Below are positions 1 through 7,589 of a DNA stretch of 21,248 nt, one piece after another. Position 1 is the first letter of the stretch; every line of letters starts with the position of its first letter. The DNA comes from JBPOJN01 sp052033505 (GTDB lineage: Bacteria > UBA10199 > JACPAL01 > GCA-016699445): the NCBI GenBank assembly GCA_052033505.1, contig JBPOJN010000041.1, positions 1 to 21,248 of the forward strand, given 5' to 3'. The notes beneath the pieces are model-generated. The model had not been told where the DNA came from. It did not search any database and saw nothing but the letters and a program-made list of their open reading frames with translations. The position numbers and the translations under genes were made by a program.

Positions 1-66
1 GAAATCGACATCTTAACGATACGAGGAAACTCCCGGAGCGCCTATGCTTTATTCAAAATCGCTTAA
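1..66 (+). CDS. possible C-terminal tail of a gene cut by the window start
   Basis: The first frame is open from base 1 to a TAA at 64-66. It reads as 21 residues of ordinary composition (EIDILTIRGNSRSAYALFKI, then A). This could be the end of a gene lying to the left. It is too short to assign to a family, and the open frame may be chance. No Shine-Dalgarno or start is visible because the frame runs off the window. Confidence 0.25.
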   Translation, partial: EIDILTIRGNSRSAYALFKIA

Positions 67-118
67 TCCACTCTATCCATCGGTCTTTTCAAAAACTCAC
101 TGTCCTAGATGTGTGTAG

Positions 119-211
119 CTGGAACTGAAAAATAAAAATTTCAAGAAACAGACACCGGCGGTCGAGCTGATACGCCTCATTCGCGAAGAGGAGTACGATG
201 CTTCCCGCTAG
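119..211 (+). pseudogene. coding-like fragment without start codon
   Basis: Between an in-frame TAG (116-118) and a TAG (209-211) the frame reads about 30 residues ending TPAVELIRLIREEEYDASR. The helix-like, charged composition resembles a real protein C-terminus, but there is no good start codon and no upstream continuation in this frame. It may be the remnant of a small gene. I do not recognise a family. The rest of 1-281 shows no other gene, RNA or clear terminator. Confidence 0.25.
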
Positions 212-281
212 CTTCACGCCGAAAACTCATGACAACACAAGTTTCGTCATGGGCCTTATCGATAGTGGAAAGGCACAGAAT

Positions 282-1409
282 TTAAAACACGATCTGATAT
301 TTAACTGCCGGTTGCTTGCCGGTTTTCTGTAGAAACTCCTGTTTTACCAAATCGTTTAAAGCGCGAATGGTGGTGCTGCGGGGGAGAGCCGCGTATTGGA
401 GTACGTCTTTGAGGGCCAACTTCTTTTCAGGATGGTCTTTGAAAGTATCGAGGATCTTTCTCGTGGCCTCTGTGAGCCTTGCATAAGCGACGCATCTTTC
501 GTGATAGAAGGTGATGTCTTGCGAGAGAGCCTCTTTGAGCATTTTTAAAATAAACCCCAAAAAATATTCCACTTTGTATTGTTTTGGGTCCTGGAGAAAC
601 CGGCCTTCGGAGCATTTGCGAAGCACCAAATAATATTCTTCTTTATTTTTTTCAATGTGCCGATCCATGGCCAGATAAGGAAAGACGGCTTTTAAGTTAT
701 CGTTCGATTGCAAAAGAATCAGGGCGAATAAGGCGCGGCTCAATCGGCCGTTTCCGTCCTGGAAGGGATGGATGGCGAGAAACCGGAACGTGAATTCCGC
801 CGCCACGGCGACGGTCCACGCGCATGCGGGAAGCGTTTCATTGTACCAGCGTACCAAATCGCCCATGGCCGCCTCCGTCAGCGGGCCTGGGTCGGCGGTT
901 TTCAGGACGTCTCTTTGAATACTGGTCCCGATTACCCTCTCAACGACGCTATTCGAGGCGATCTTATACCGCCCCAGATAATGTGCAGCCGCGGGATAAA
1001 ACTGAAGCATCTCTTGATGCAGTCCTTTGATCGTCGTCTCCGTGAGCGGAAATAATTCCTCCGCCTGCGTAGACACAATCGCCAACAGATTCCTGCAACC
1101 GGCGACTTCTTCGATGCTCCTTTCACGGTCTTTCGAAAGCTTGTCCTCGATATAGGTTTTTTGCTGATTGAAGGAAGTGGGTCGACCGTCCCGGCTCAGG
1201 GTCCGATCCAACCAACCCACTTCGACATCGGTGAGGACGGCATTTTCAATTCTAGTCGTAGAACCGATATTGCTCACACGAGCATACCGACGCATGGCTT
1301 CTTTCACGTTTTCAGGGAATGCTTTCAGGGTGAAGACCCACTGAGTCGCTAACTCACTGATTTCTTTTAATTTTATGGTATGTTCGTGAGTGACTTCGTA
1401 TGAAAGCAT
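282..1409 (-). CDS. fic: Fic family protein (probable AMPylator), class II self-inhibited
   Basis: 375 residues. The Fic core motif HPFQDGNGR at residues 214-222 carries the catalytic His and the ATP-phosphate-binding loop. GRYK near 146-149 fits the flap that positions the target. An N-terminal TTRIEN (51-56) matches the inhibitory helix motif (S/T)xxxE(G/N), and lying before the core makes this a class II, self-inhibited Fic. The last 65 residues or so (ATRKIL...LPRSTTIRALNDLV) look like a winged-helix DNA-binding domain, the usual Fic/Fic_N/wHTH layout. Family members transfer AMP from ATP to protein hydroxyls; the target here is unknown. No antitoxin gene is adjacent, as expected when inhibition is in cis. 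The start is the first ATG after an in-frame stop and has no clear Shine-Dalgarno. The region is AT-richer than the genes to its right, hinting at transfer. Confidence 0.9.
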   Translation of the reverse strand: MLSYEVTHEHTIKLKEISELATQWVFTLKAFPENVKEAMRRYARVSNIGSTTRIENAVLTDVEVGWLDRTLSRDGRPTSFNQQKTYIEDKLSKDRERSIEEVAGCRNLLAIVSTQAEELFPLTETTIKGLHQEMLQFYPAAAHYLGRYKIASNSVVERVIGTSIQRDVLKTADPGPLTEAAMGDLVRWYNETLPACAWTVAVAAEFTFRFLAIHPFQDGNGRLSRALFALILLQSNDNLKAVFPYLAMDRHIEKNKEEYYLVLRKCSEGRFLQDPKQYKVEYFLGFILKMLKEALSQDITFYHERCVAYARLTEATRKILDTFKDHPEKKLALKDVLQYAALPRSTTIRALNDLVKQEFLQKTGKQPAVKYQIVF

Positions 1410-1418
1410 GAGGCCATG

Positions 1419-1461
1419 GTCTCATATAGTCTCATAGAGTTCAATTAATAATGAGACTATA
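1419..1461 (-). promoter_or_regulatory. operator-like inverted repeat upstream of fic
   Basis: A perfect 11-bp inverted repeat, TATAGTCTCAT (1425-1435) and ATGAGACTATA (1451-1461), is separated by 15 bp. A further direct copy of GTCTCATA lies at 1419-1426, ten bases (one helical turn) before the one at 1429-1436. The block begins 10 bases upstream of the Fic start codon and includes AT-rich -10-like stretches on the minus strand. It looks like a binding site for a dimeric regulator, possibly the winged-helix domain of Fic itself; that last point is inference. Confidence 0.55.
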
Positions 1462-1481
1462 AATCTCGCCCAGGAATGCTG

Positions 1482-1685
1482 TTAGATAGAGGGCTCTGGA
1501 TCGGGAGTTTGAGAAGAGTTGAGAGCCCTTGCGCGATGATTATGTCCGATCTGCTTTAATGCATCGACCAAGTTTAAGATTTTTTGATGTTGCGAAGCGC
1601 GTTCCTCGAACGAAAGTTTCAAATTTTCCCGGATCATCCAAATATCGACGCCTTTTTCGATCCAATCCCGGTCTTGAGATTCTAT
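1482..1685 (-). pseudogene. 67-codon conserved-looking ORF with ATA in place of a start codon
   Basis: The minus strand is open from a TAG at 1694-1692 to a TAA at 1482-1484. It encodes a charged, helical protein-like sequence containing WIEKGVDIW and LKLSFEERASQHQ. No ATG, GTG or TTG is found at the expected N-terminus. An ATA codon sits at 1685-1683, four bases after an AGGT. With ATG there, the protein would start ESQDRDW, suggesting either one start-destroying transition or a rare AUA start. An internal ATG at 1637 would give a 51-residue form. The frame lies about 24 bases downstream of the nrdJ stop in the same orientation. No family is assigned; short 'LSFEER' proteins are often chromosomal accessory genes, which is a weak impression. 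The rest of 1462-1714 shows nothing further. Confidence 0.45.
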
Positions 1686-1714
1686 TTTTACCTAGGCCTT
1701 ACGAGACGTACGGT

Positions 1715-4636
1715 TTAACTACATCCCATCGAATTCCCGCAGTTGATGCACTTATAGCACGCGCCGTTGCGCACGGTGACGTGGCCGCATTGGTCGCACA
1801 TCGGGGCGTCGCCCATCATTTCGGCCAAGTGGTCGGACATGGAAGCGGAGCCTTTGTCGGCCGTGGGTTTTGCAGCCGCCGCGCCGACGCTTTTCGCTTG
1901 GATCGAAGTGGCGGGGCTTTTCGGCAGGTCTTCTTTTTCTTTGCGGTTGTCGGGAGCCTCTAAACTTTCGGGCTTCAAGTGCACGAAGTCAGTACGGCCC
2001 AAGTATTCCATGCCCAACACGCGGAAGATGTAATCGAGCATCGAGGTGCAGACCTTGATGTTCGGGTGATCGGTGATGCCGGCGGGTTCGAAGCGCGTGA
2101 ACGTGAAGGAGTTCACGAATTTCTCAAGAGGCACGCCGTACTGAAGGCCGATCGAGACCGCGATCGCCAAGCAGTTGATGATGCTGCGGTAGGCGGCGCC
2201 TTCTTTGTACATGTCGATGAAGATCTCGCCCAAGGTGCCGTCGGCGTATTCGCCGGTGCGCAGGAAAAGTTTGTGGCCGCCGACCGTCGTTTCCAACGTG
2301 AAGCCGTGACGCTTCACGGGCAAGGCCTGGCGCACGCCGCGCAAGGAATCGGGAGAAAGGGCGGCGGCGTTGGCTTTTTCTTCCTTCTTGTCGGCGTCCG
2401 ACGAAGACGAATTGCCGGCGCTCAAAGGTTGCGAATGTTTACAACCGTCGCGATAAAGGGCGACGGCCTTGAGACCGAGCTTCCAAGACTCGACGTAGAG
2501 TTTTTCGACGTCTTCGACGGTCGTGGAATTCGGGATGTTGATCGTCTTCGAGATCGCGCCCGAGAGGAAGGGCTGCGTCGCGGCCATCATGTTCACGTGG
2601 CCCATCGGGTCGATGAAGCGCACGCCGTCGCCGCAGGGATTCGCGCAGTCGAAGACCGCGAGATGCTCCAGCTTCAGGTCTTTGGAGCCTTCGATCGTGC
2701 CTTTATCCAGGATATGATCGACGATCGCTTGGACTTGAACGTCATCGTAACCCAAATGCCTCAAGGCTTTTTTGACCGACTGATTGATGATCTTGAAATG
2801 TCCGCCGCCGGCCAACTTCTTCCATTTGACGAGTGAAAATTCTGGTTCGACGCCCGTCGTGTCGCAATCCATGAGGAGGCCGATCGTACCTGTCGGGGCC
2901 AAGACCGTCGTTTGGGCGTTGCGGTAGCCGTGGATTTCGCCTTCGCTCACCGCGTCGTCCCAAGACTCGCGCGCAGCCTCGAGCAATTCCTTGGGGCACA
3001 ACTCGTCGTCGATCTTGTAGGCGGCGTCGCGGTGCTGGTTCATCACGCGCAGCATGGGCTCGCGGTTCTTCGCGTAGCCGGGGAAGGCGCCTTTCACGCG
3101 CGCGAGTTCGCTAGAGGTGCGATAGGCTTCGCCGGTCATGAGGGCCGTGATCGCACCCGCCATCGCGAGCGCCTTCGGGCTGTCGTAAGGAATGCCTTCG
3201 GTCATGAGGAGCGTACCGAGATTCGCGTAGCCTAAACCTAAAGGCCGGTAGTCGTGGCTGTTCTGTCCGATCGACTGCGTCGGGTAAGAGGCGAAGTCGA
3301 CCAGGATCTCCTGCGCGATCAAGAACGTGCGGCAGGCTTCGCGATAATCGTCGACTAAGAAGTGGCCGCGGTCGTCGATGAATTTCATGAGGTTCAAAGA
3401 AGCCAAGTTACAGGCCGAGTCGTTCAAGAACATGTATTCGGAGCAGGGGTTCGACGCGTAAATACGGTCGGTGTTCGCGGACGTGTGCCAGCGGTTGATC
3501 GTCGTATCGAACTGCACGCCCGGGTCCGCGCAATTCCAGGCGGCTTCGGCGATCTTGCGCATGATCGTGCGGGAGTCGAACGTCTCGCAAGTCTCGCCGG
3601 TCGTGCGGAAGCGCGTGCTCCACTGGCCGCCGTTCAAATAAGATTCCATGAATTCGTCGGTGATGCGGACGGAGTTGTTGGAATTCTGTCCGGAGACTGT
3701 GTGATAGGCCTCGCCGTTGAAGTCCGCGGGATAACCGCCCATGTGGATCAGGATGCCGGCTTTTTTCTCTTCGCGGACTTTCCATTGGATGAAGTCCATG
3801 ACTTCCGGGTGATCGAGATCCAAGCAAACCATCTTCGCCGCGCGCCTTGTCGTACCGCCGGACTTCGTGGCGCCGGCGCCTTTGTCCAAGACTTCGAGGA
3901 AGCTCATGAGGCCGGACGATGTGCCACCGCCGGAAAGCTTCTCTTGTTTACCGCGGATTTTGGAGAAATTCGTGCCGGTGCCGGATCCGTATTTGAAGAG
4001 CCGCGCTTCGTTTTTCGCCAGATCAAAAATGCTCATGAGGTCGTCGCCGACTTCCTGGATGAAGCAGGCCGAGCATTGCGGCTGAGAGTAGGCGTCCGTT
4101 GTCTCGCGCATTTGGTTCGAGTTCGGATCCCAGTACCAATTTCCTCCGCTGCCGGTGATGCCGTATTCTTGGCCTAAGCCGCAGTTGAACCAGACGGGGG
4201 AATTGAACGCGCCTTTTTGTTGGATGAGTAAGTGGGTCAAGTCGCCTTCGAAAGCCTCGGCGTCTTCGGGGGAACGGAAGTAGCCCAATTGCTCGCCCGC
4301 CGTGCGGATCGAGTGGGCGACGCGGTAGACGACGCTGCGGACGGAATTTTCGCGGCCGTCGACGCCGCCTTTATTCGCGGGCACGCCGGCTTTGCGGAAA
4401 TATTTGGAGGCGACGATGTCGGTCGCGAGCTGGGACCAAGATTCGGGGACTTCTAAGTCTTTGATTTCGAAGACGACGGAGCCGTCGGGTTCTTTGATGA
4501 CGGACGTACGTTTCGTCCACTTCATTTCATCAAAGGGATTGACCCCCGCTTTCGAAAAATGACGCTCAAAAACCAGTCCTTCCTGAGAAGATTCTTCGTT
4601 AAGCTCTTGTTTTTTCAGAGAAATCACTGGCGTCAT
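1715..4636 (-). CDS. nrdJ: adenosylcobalamin-dependent (class II) ribonucleotide reductase
   Basis: 973 residues, full length for the large NrdJ type. It reduces ribonucleotides to deoxyribonucleotides in the cytoplasm, using a thiyl radical generated by coenzyme B12. The active-site motif NPCSE (396-400) supplies the radical Cys398 and Glu400. FNSPVWFNCGL (145-154) and SACFIQE (189-195) are conserved RNR segments, and PTGTIGLLMDCDTTG lies further on. The last 28 residues are a cysteine-rich tail (CDQCG...CYKCINCG...GCS), the zinc-ribbon or redox tail typical of this family. AAGGGGG lies just before the ATG. NrdR boxes lie in the promoter, so repression by NrdR is likely. No NrdAB or NrdD gene is present in the window. 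No clear hairpin terminator follows the stop. Confidence 0.97.
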   Translation of the reverse strand: MTPVISLKKQELNEESSQEGLVFERHFSKAGVNPFDEMKWTKRTSVIKEPDGSVVFEIKDLEVPESWSQLATDIVASKYFRKAGVPANKGGVDGRENSVRSVVYRVAHSIRTAGEQLGYFRSPEDAEAFEGDLTHLLIQQKGAFNSPVWFNCGLGQEYGITGSGGNWYWDPNSNQMRETTDAYSQPQCSACFIQEVGDDLMSIFDLAKNEARLFKYGSGTGTNFSKIRGKQEKLSGGGTSSGLMSFLEVLDKGAGATKSGGTTRRAAKMVCLDLDHPEVMDFIQWKVREEKKAGILIHMGGYPADFNGEAYHTVSGQNSNNSVRITDEFMESYLNGGQWSTRFRTTGETCETFDSRTIMRKIAEAAWNCADPGVQFDTTINRWHTSANTDRIYASNPCSEYMFLNDSACNLASLNLMKFIDDRGHFLVDDYREACRTFLIAQEILVDFASYPTQSIGQNSHDYRPLGLGYANLGTLLMTEGIPYDSPKALAMAGAITALMTGEAYRTSSELARVKGAFPGYAKNREPMLRVMNQHRDAAYKIDDELCPKELLEAARESWDDAVSEGEIHGYRNAQTTVLAPTGTIGLLMDCDTTGVEPEFSLVKWKKLAGGGHFKIINQSVKKALRHLGYDDVQVQAIVDHILDKGTIEGSKDLKLEHLAVFDCANPCGDGVRFIDPMGHVNMMAATQPFLSGAISKTINIPNSTTVEDVEKLYVESWKLGLKAVALYRDGCKHSQPLSAGNSSSSDADKKEEKANAAALSPDSLRGVRQALPVKRHGFTLETTVGGHKLFLRTGEYADGTLGEIFIDMYKEGAAYRSIINCLAIAVSIGLQYGVPLEKFVNSFTFTRFEPAGITDHPNIKVCTSMLDYIFRVLGMEYLGRTDFVHLKPESLEAPDNRKEKEDLPKSPATSIQAKSVGAAAAKPTADKGSASMSDHLAEMMGDAPMCDQCGHVTVRNGACYKCINCGNSMGCS

Positions 4637-4652
4637 GAGGCCCCCTTAAGGC

Positions 4653-4684
4653 TTGTCCACAGGTTTATGCACCACTTATACACA
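4653..4684 (+). promoter_or_regulatory. two DnaA-box-like sites in the nrdJ leader
   Basis: TTATACACA (4676-4684) fits the DnaA consensus TTATNCACA exactly. TTGTCCACA (4653-4661) differs from TTATCCACA by one base. They have the same orientation with starts 23 bp apart, and the first overlaps NrdR box 1. DnaA is known to bind the nrdAB promoter of E. coli. Two sites alone do not make an origin, and a chance match is possible. The remaining bases of 4733-4875 hold a 12-bp direct repeat (GGGGTGAAAATT at 4798 and 4834) and a weak AT-rich hairpin (4803-4825), but no gene. Confidence 0.35.
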
Positions 4685-4695
4685 GTATATAGTAT
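4680..4695 (-). promoter_or_regulatory. NrdR box 1 (start-codon-proximal)
   Basis: ACACAGTATATAGTAT matches 13 of 16 positions of the NrdR palindrome ACACTATATATAGTGT as I recall it. It lies 44 bp upstream of the nrdJ start and starts exactly 32 bp from box 2, the three-helical-turn spacing typical of paired NrdR sites. NrdR is an ATP/dATP-sensing repressor of ribonucleotide reductase genes. Confidence 0.75.
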
Positions 4696-4703
4696 GCCAA
4701 GCT

Positions 4704-4732
4704 TCACTAGACCACTATACGTAGTGTGTCAA
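4704..4732 (-). promoter_or_regulatory. probable nrdJ promoter
   Basis: On the minus strand a perfect TTGACA (4732-4727) is followed after 17 bp by TAGTGA (4709-4704), a weak -10. The two NrdR boxes straddle it. Position and orientation fit nrdJ. Confidence 0.5.
4712..4727 (-). promoter_or_regulatory. NrdR box 2 (distal)
   Basis: CCACTATACGTAGTGT also matches 13 of 16 positions of the NrdR palindrome. It is separated from box 1 by 16 bp. Its edge touches a perfect minus-strand -35 hexamer at 4727-4732, so binding here would compete with RNA polymerase. Confidence 0.75.
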
Positions 4733-4875
4733 TACGGTCTCCTCGATGACGTAGTGCGTAAAATGGAAGAATCTCCGCTCTAGAAGCGTGAAAAAGAGGG
4801 GTGAAAATTTCCTGAAAAAATTTTCTTGGGGAAGGGGTGAAAATTAAAAAATAAAACGAACGGACAAGAGGTGTT

Positions 4876-6357
4876 TTAAGCTTTCGTTAAAAACTCAAGC
4901 AATGTCCGCACGATATGCCCGGTTCCGCCGCGGGGGCCCAAATCTTGCTCACGTTCGGTCCACGAGGGGCCCGCGATGTCGATGTGGGCCCAGGGAATTT
5001 TCGGATCGACGAATTCTTGGATGAAGAGGGCGCCGTTGATCGTGCCGCCCCAGCGACCACCGATGTTTTTGAGGTCGGCGAAGGTGCTTTTCAGCTCGTC
5101 GCGGTATTCATCGATCAAGGGCATTTGCCAGATTTTTTCGCCGGCGGATTTTCCGGCGGCTATTAAGTCATCGATCAAGGCTTGGTTGTTCCCCAAGATG
5201 CCGGAACACAAGTCGCCCAGCGCGATCACGCAGGCGCCGGTCAAGGTCGCGACGTCGATCATCAGGTCGGGCTTTTGTTTTTGCGCGTAACACACGGCGT
5301 CCGCGAGGGTTAAGCGGCCTTCCGCGTCGGTGTTCAGGATCTCGACCGTTTTACCGTTCATCGAGCGCACGATATCGCCAGGCTTGACCGCGGAGCCGGA
5401 CGGCATGTTTTCGGTCATCGCGGCGAAGCCGTGGACTTCGACGTTGGGCTTCAGAGAAGCCAAGGCCTTCATGACGAAGAGCATCGCGGCCGATCCGCTC
5501 ATGTCGTCCTTCATCGTTTCCATGGATTGAGCGGTCTTCAGCGACAAGCCGCCGCTGTCGAACGTGACGCCCTTGCCGATCACGGCGATGCGCTTTTTCG
5601 AGCGGCCTTTCGGACGATAGACGATGTGAAGGAAGCAGGGCGGTTCGACGCTGCCAGCGGACACTGCGAGATAGCAGCCCATGCCGAGTTTTTCGATTTC
5701 GGCCTTGGACAAAGCCTTGACGCTCAAGCCCGGCAGTTTCGCGAGCTTCTTCGCCTCCGCGACCATGCGGCGGGGCGTGAAATCATTGGCGGGGATGTTG
5801 ATCAGATCGCGCGCTCCGTTGGTGGACTCGGCGAAGATCAGGCCTTTGCCGGCGCCCTTGGTCAACCGTGCCGTTTCATCACCTACGATGGCGACTTCAT
5901 TCACGGTTTTCGGCGACGACGGTTTTTTATAAAGATCAAAACTATAACCCGCCAGAACCGCGCCTTCGGCCAAGGCTTGGCCACGGGATTCCGCCGGGAT
6001 TTTTTTGCGCAACGGATCGAAATCCTCGATGGCCACGGTTTTTACGCGGAGACGATTGCCCGACTTCACCGCACGCGCGGCGGAACGGCGCAAGAGCTCG
6101 AGGAGTTGGTGGTTTTCCAAAGGCTTCTTTTCTAGGTCGCCCAATCCTACCAATAAAACGTGGCCCGATTGCCCCGCGGTCGTAACGACGCGCGTGTCGC
6201 CGGATTTTCCGAATTCTTCTTTTTTAATGATTTGAGAGAGCAGGCCGCCGAGTTTTTTATCCCATTCGCGGCCCAGCGGAGACACCAACTGTCCTTTTGA
6301 AACGCCCAAGGCCAAGAGGTCGGCACGGAAGGATTTGTTTTTGATCGAAATTTTCAT
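4876..6357 (-). CDS. pepA: leucyl aminopeptidase (M17 family)
   Basis: 493 residues, the usual length for cytosolic PepA. This two-metal enzyme removes N-terminal amino acids from peptides; some members also bind DNA. The C-terminal catalytic domain is intact: GKGVTFDSGG (261-270) supplies Lys262 and Asp267, MKDDMSG supplies Asp285, and NTDAEGRL (342-349) supplies Asp344, Glu346 and catalytic Arg348, all eight residues earlier than their E. coli counterparts. The N-terminal macro-like domain (about 1-165) is more variable. AAAGGA lies about 8 bases before the ATG. The gene is transcribed towards nrdJ but is separated from it by the nrdJ promoter, so the two are probably separate units. It is divergent from the methyltransferase-like gene across about 90 bp. 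Confidence 0.96.
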   Translation of the reverse strand: MKISIKNKSFRADLLALGVSKGQLVSPLGREWDKKLGGLLSQIIKKEEFGKSGDTRVVTTAGQSGHVLLVGLGDLEKKPLENHQLLELLRRSAARAVKSGNRLRVKTVAIEDFDPLRKKIPAESRGQALAEGAVLAGYSFDLYKKPSSPKTVNEVAIVGDETARLTKGAGKGLIFAESTNGARDLINIPANDFTPRRMVAEAKKLAKLPGLSVKALSKAEIEKLGMGCYLAVSAGSVEPPCFLHIVYRPKGRSKKRIAVIGKGVTFDSGGLSLKTAQSMETMKDDMSGSAAMLFVMKALASLKPNVEVHGFAAMTENMPSGSAVKPGDIVRSMNGKTVEILNTDAEGRLTLADAVCYAQKQKPDLMIDVATLTGACVIALGDLCSGILGNNQALIDDLIAAGKSAGEKIWQMPLIDEYRDELKSTFADLKNIGGRWGGTINGALFIQEFVDPKIPWAHIDIAGPSWTEREQDLGPRGGTGHIVRTLLEFLTKA

Positions 6358-6468
6358 CAGGGATTTCCTTTGGTTGCGGTGGTGATGAGCTAGCGTGAGG
6401 TTTCTATTTGAGTCAAACGATTTTGAAGTGATGGACGCTTTCCGCGCTTCATGCCATGGTCAACGGCC

Positions 6469-7116
6469 ATGGGATTTTTGGATTTTCTTTCGGGAAAAAA
6501 AGAAAAATCGGAACCGAGAAGCGGGAAATCTTCTTCCGAGGAATCACTGCGGCCTTTGGCTTTTTCAATCGAAGACAAAGAGCTGAAAGCGCTGCTCCCG
6601 GATCTTCAGAAAAAGCAGGTTCTGGAAATCGCCCCGCATCAAAAATCCTTAGACGTTTCCCTGGAAGAAAAGGGCGCGAAAGTCGTGCGGCTCGGGGGTG
6701 CGCGGGAAAAAGACCAGGGCAAGGCCGGTAAGTTCGTTTTTTCGCACTGGGAAAACATTCCGTTGCTTCCGGGTTCTCAAGACGTCGTCCTCTTGAGGAT
6801 GGCTTTCTTGAAATCCAGCCCCGGCCGGATCTTAAAAGAAGCCGCGCGTGTCCTCTCTCTTTCCGGAAAAATGATTGTGTCGGATTTCCATCCGTTCGGT
6901 GCTTTCGCGCGGAGCGAAGGGGGGAACGAGCCTCAAGGGTTCGAGCGCTATTGGAAATCGTTCGAAGAAGCCGGGCTTAAAATCGTTTCCGTACGTGAAA
7001 TTTTCTTCGAATCCGCGATGAAAAAAAACTTGCCTGAAGACTTTGCGAGGGCAGAAGCCCTTAAAAACACTCCTGTTTTGATGATTTTTGCCCTTGAAAA
7101 GCGAGCCTCCTCATGA
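6469..7116 (+). CDS. methyltransferase-like protein with degenerate SAM-binding loop
   Basis: The segment LLPGSQDVVLLRMAFLK, followed by ILKEAARVLSLSGKMIVSDF and FGAF, matches motifs II-III of class I SAM-dependent methyltransferases of the UbiE/BioC (Methyltransf_11) kind. Motif I, normally a VLDxGCGxG loop, here reads VLEIAPHQKSLD and lacks the glycines that hold SAM, so the protein may be catalytically dead or bind something else. The N-terminus (FLDFLSGKKEKSEPRSGKSS) is a basic, flexible extension. Two in-frame ATGs, 6451 and 6469, are possible starts; neither has a clear Shine-Dalgarno, and 6469 (MGFLDFL) is preferred by feel. The stop overlaps the next start by 4 bases (ATGA), so it is translationally coupled to the RidA gene. 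Confidence 0.7.
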   Translation: MGFLDFLSGKKEKSEPRSGKSSSEESLRPLAFSIEDKELKALLPDLQKKQVLEIAPHQKSLDVSLEEKGAKVVRLGGAREKDQGKAGKFVFSHWENIPLLPGSQDVVLLRMAFLKSSPGRILKEAARVLSLSGKMIVSDFHPFGAFARSEGGNEPQGFERYWKSFEEAGLKIVSVREIFFESAMKKNLPEDFARAEALKNTPVLMIFALEKRASS

Positions 7117-7589
7117 GTCTTTCCAAGCCCAATACGATTGGAGCACGTCTCGAAGAACTGCACATTCTATTGCCGGAAGTGCAACCGGTGGGAGAGTATT
7201 TGCCTGCCGTCCGCACGGGGAACCTGCTGTTTATTTCCGGTCAATTACCCAAGGTCGAAGGTAAGATCGCGTTTAAAGGCCGCGTGGGTCGCGACGTCAA
7301 CCTCGAGTCCGCACGCCGTGCCGCAAAAGCCTGTCTTCTCAATGTGTTAGCTGCCGCTCTGACCGAGCTGGGCAGCCTCGATAAGATACGAAAAATCGTG
7401 CGATTGAACGGCTACATCAATACGTATCCGGGTTTTAATGACCACCCGAAAGTTATGGACGCGGCCAGTGAATTATTGACCCAAATTTTCGGAGAAACTA
7501 TCGGCCGGCATTCACGGACGGTCGTCGGTGTTGTGGAATTACCGCTGGGAGCGGCGATCGAGATGGATATGATCGCCGAAGTGAAGTGA
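7113..7589 (+). CDS. RidA/YjgF-YER057c family protein
   Basis: 158 residues. RidA proteins hydrolyse reactive enamine/imine intermediates released by PLP enzymes. NLLFISGQLP (37-46), the central NVLAAAL...LDKIRKIVRLNGYIN and the C-terminal HSRTVVGVVELPLGAAIEMDMIA are the family signature. Arg135 and Glu150 sit at the positions that hold the substrate carboxylate and the catalytic water in RidA. At about 158 residues with an N-terminal extension, it belongs to the longer COG0251 subgroup often annotated as 'endoribonuclease L-PSP', rather than to classical 128-residue RidA. It starts in an ATGA overlap with the preceding gene. IlvD, whose pathway feeds imine chemistry, is about 9 kb away and not obviously linked. 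Confidence 0.9.
   Translation: MSLSKPNTIGARLEELHILLPEVQPVGEYLPAVRTGNLLFISGQLPKVEGKIAFKGRVGRDVNLESARRAAKACLLNVLAAALTELGSLDKIRKIVRLNGYINTYPGFNDHPKVMDAASELLTQIFGETIGRHSRTVVGVVELPLGAAIEMDMIAEVK

Noticed and set aside
282..1409. Fic-antitoxin (Doc/Phd or FicT/FicA) module
   Set aside because: No antitoxin gene is adjacent, and the inhibitory motif is inside the Fic protein itself (class II).
1979..2836. Long plus-strand open frame opposite nrdJ (285 codons), and a second one at 3362-4177
   Set aside because: Both lie wholly inside nrdJ, have low-complexity composition rich in Arg, Ala, Val and Asp, and show no family motifs; they are shadows of GC-rich coding DNA.
4653..4684. Replication origin
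   Set aside because: Only two DnaA-like boxes, no AT-rich unwinding element and no dnaA, dnaN or gidA nearby.
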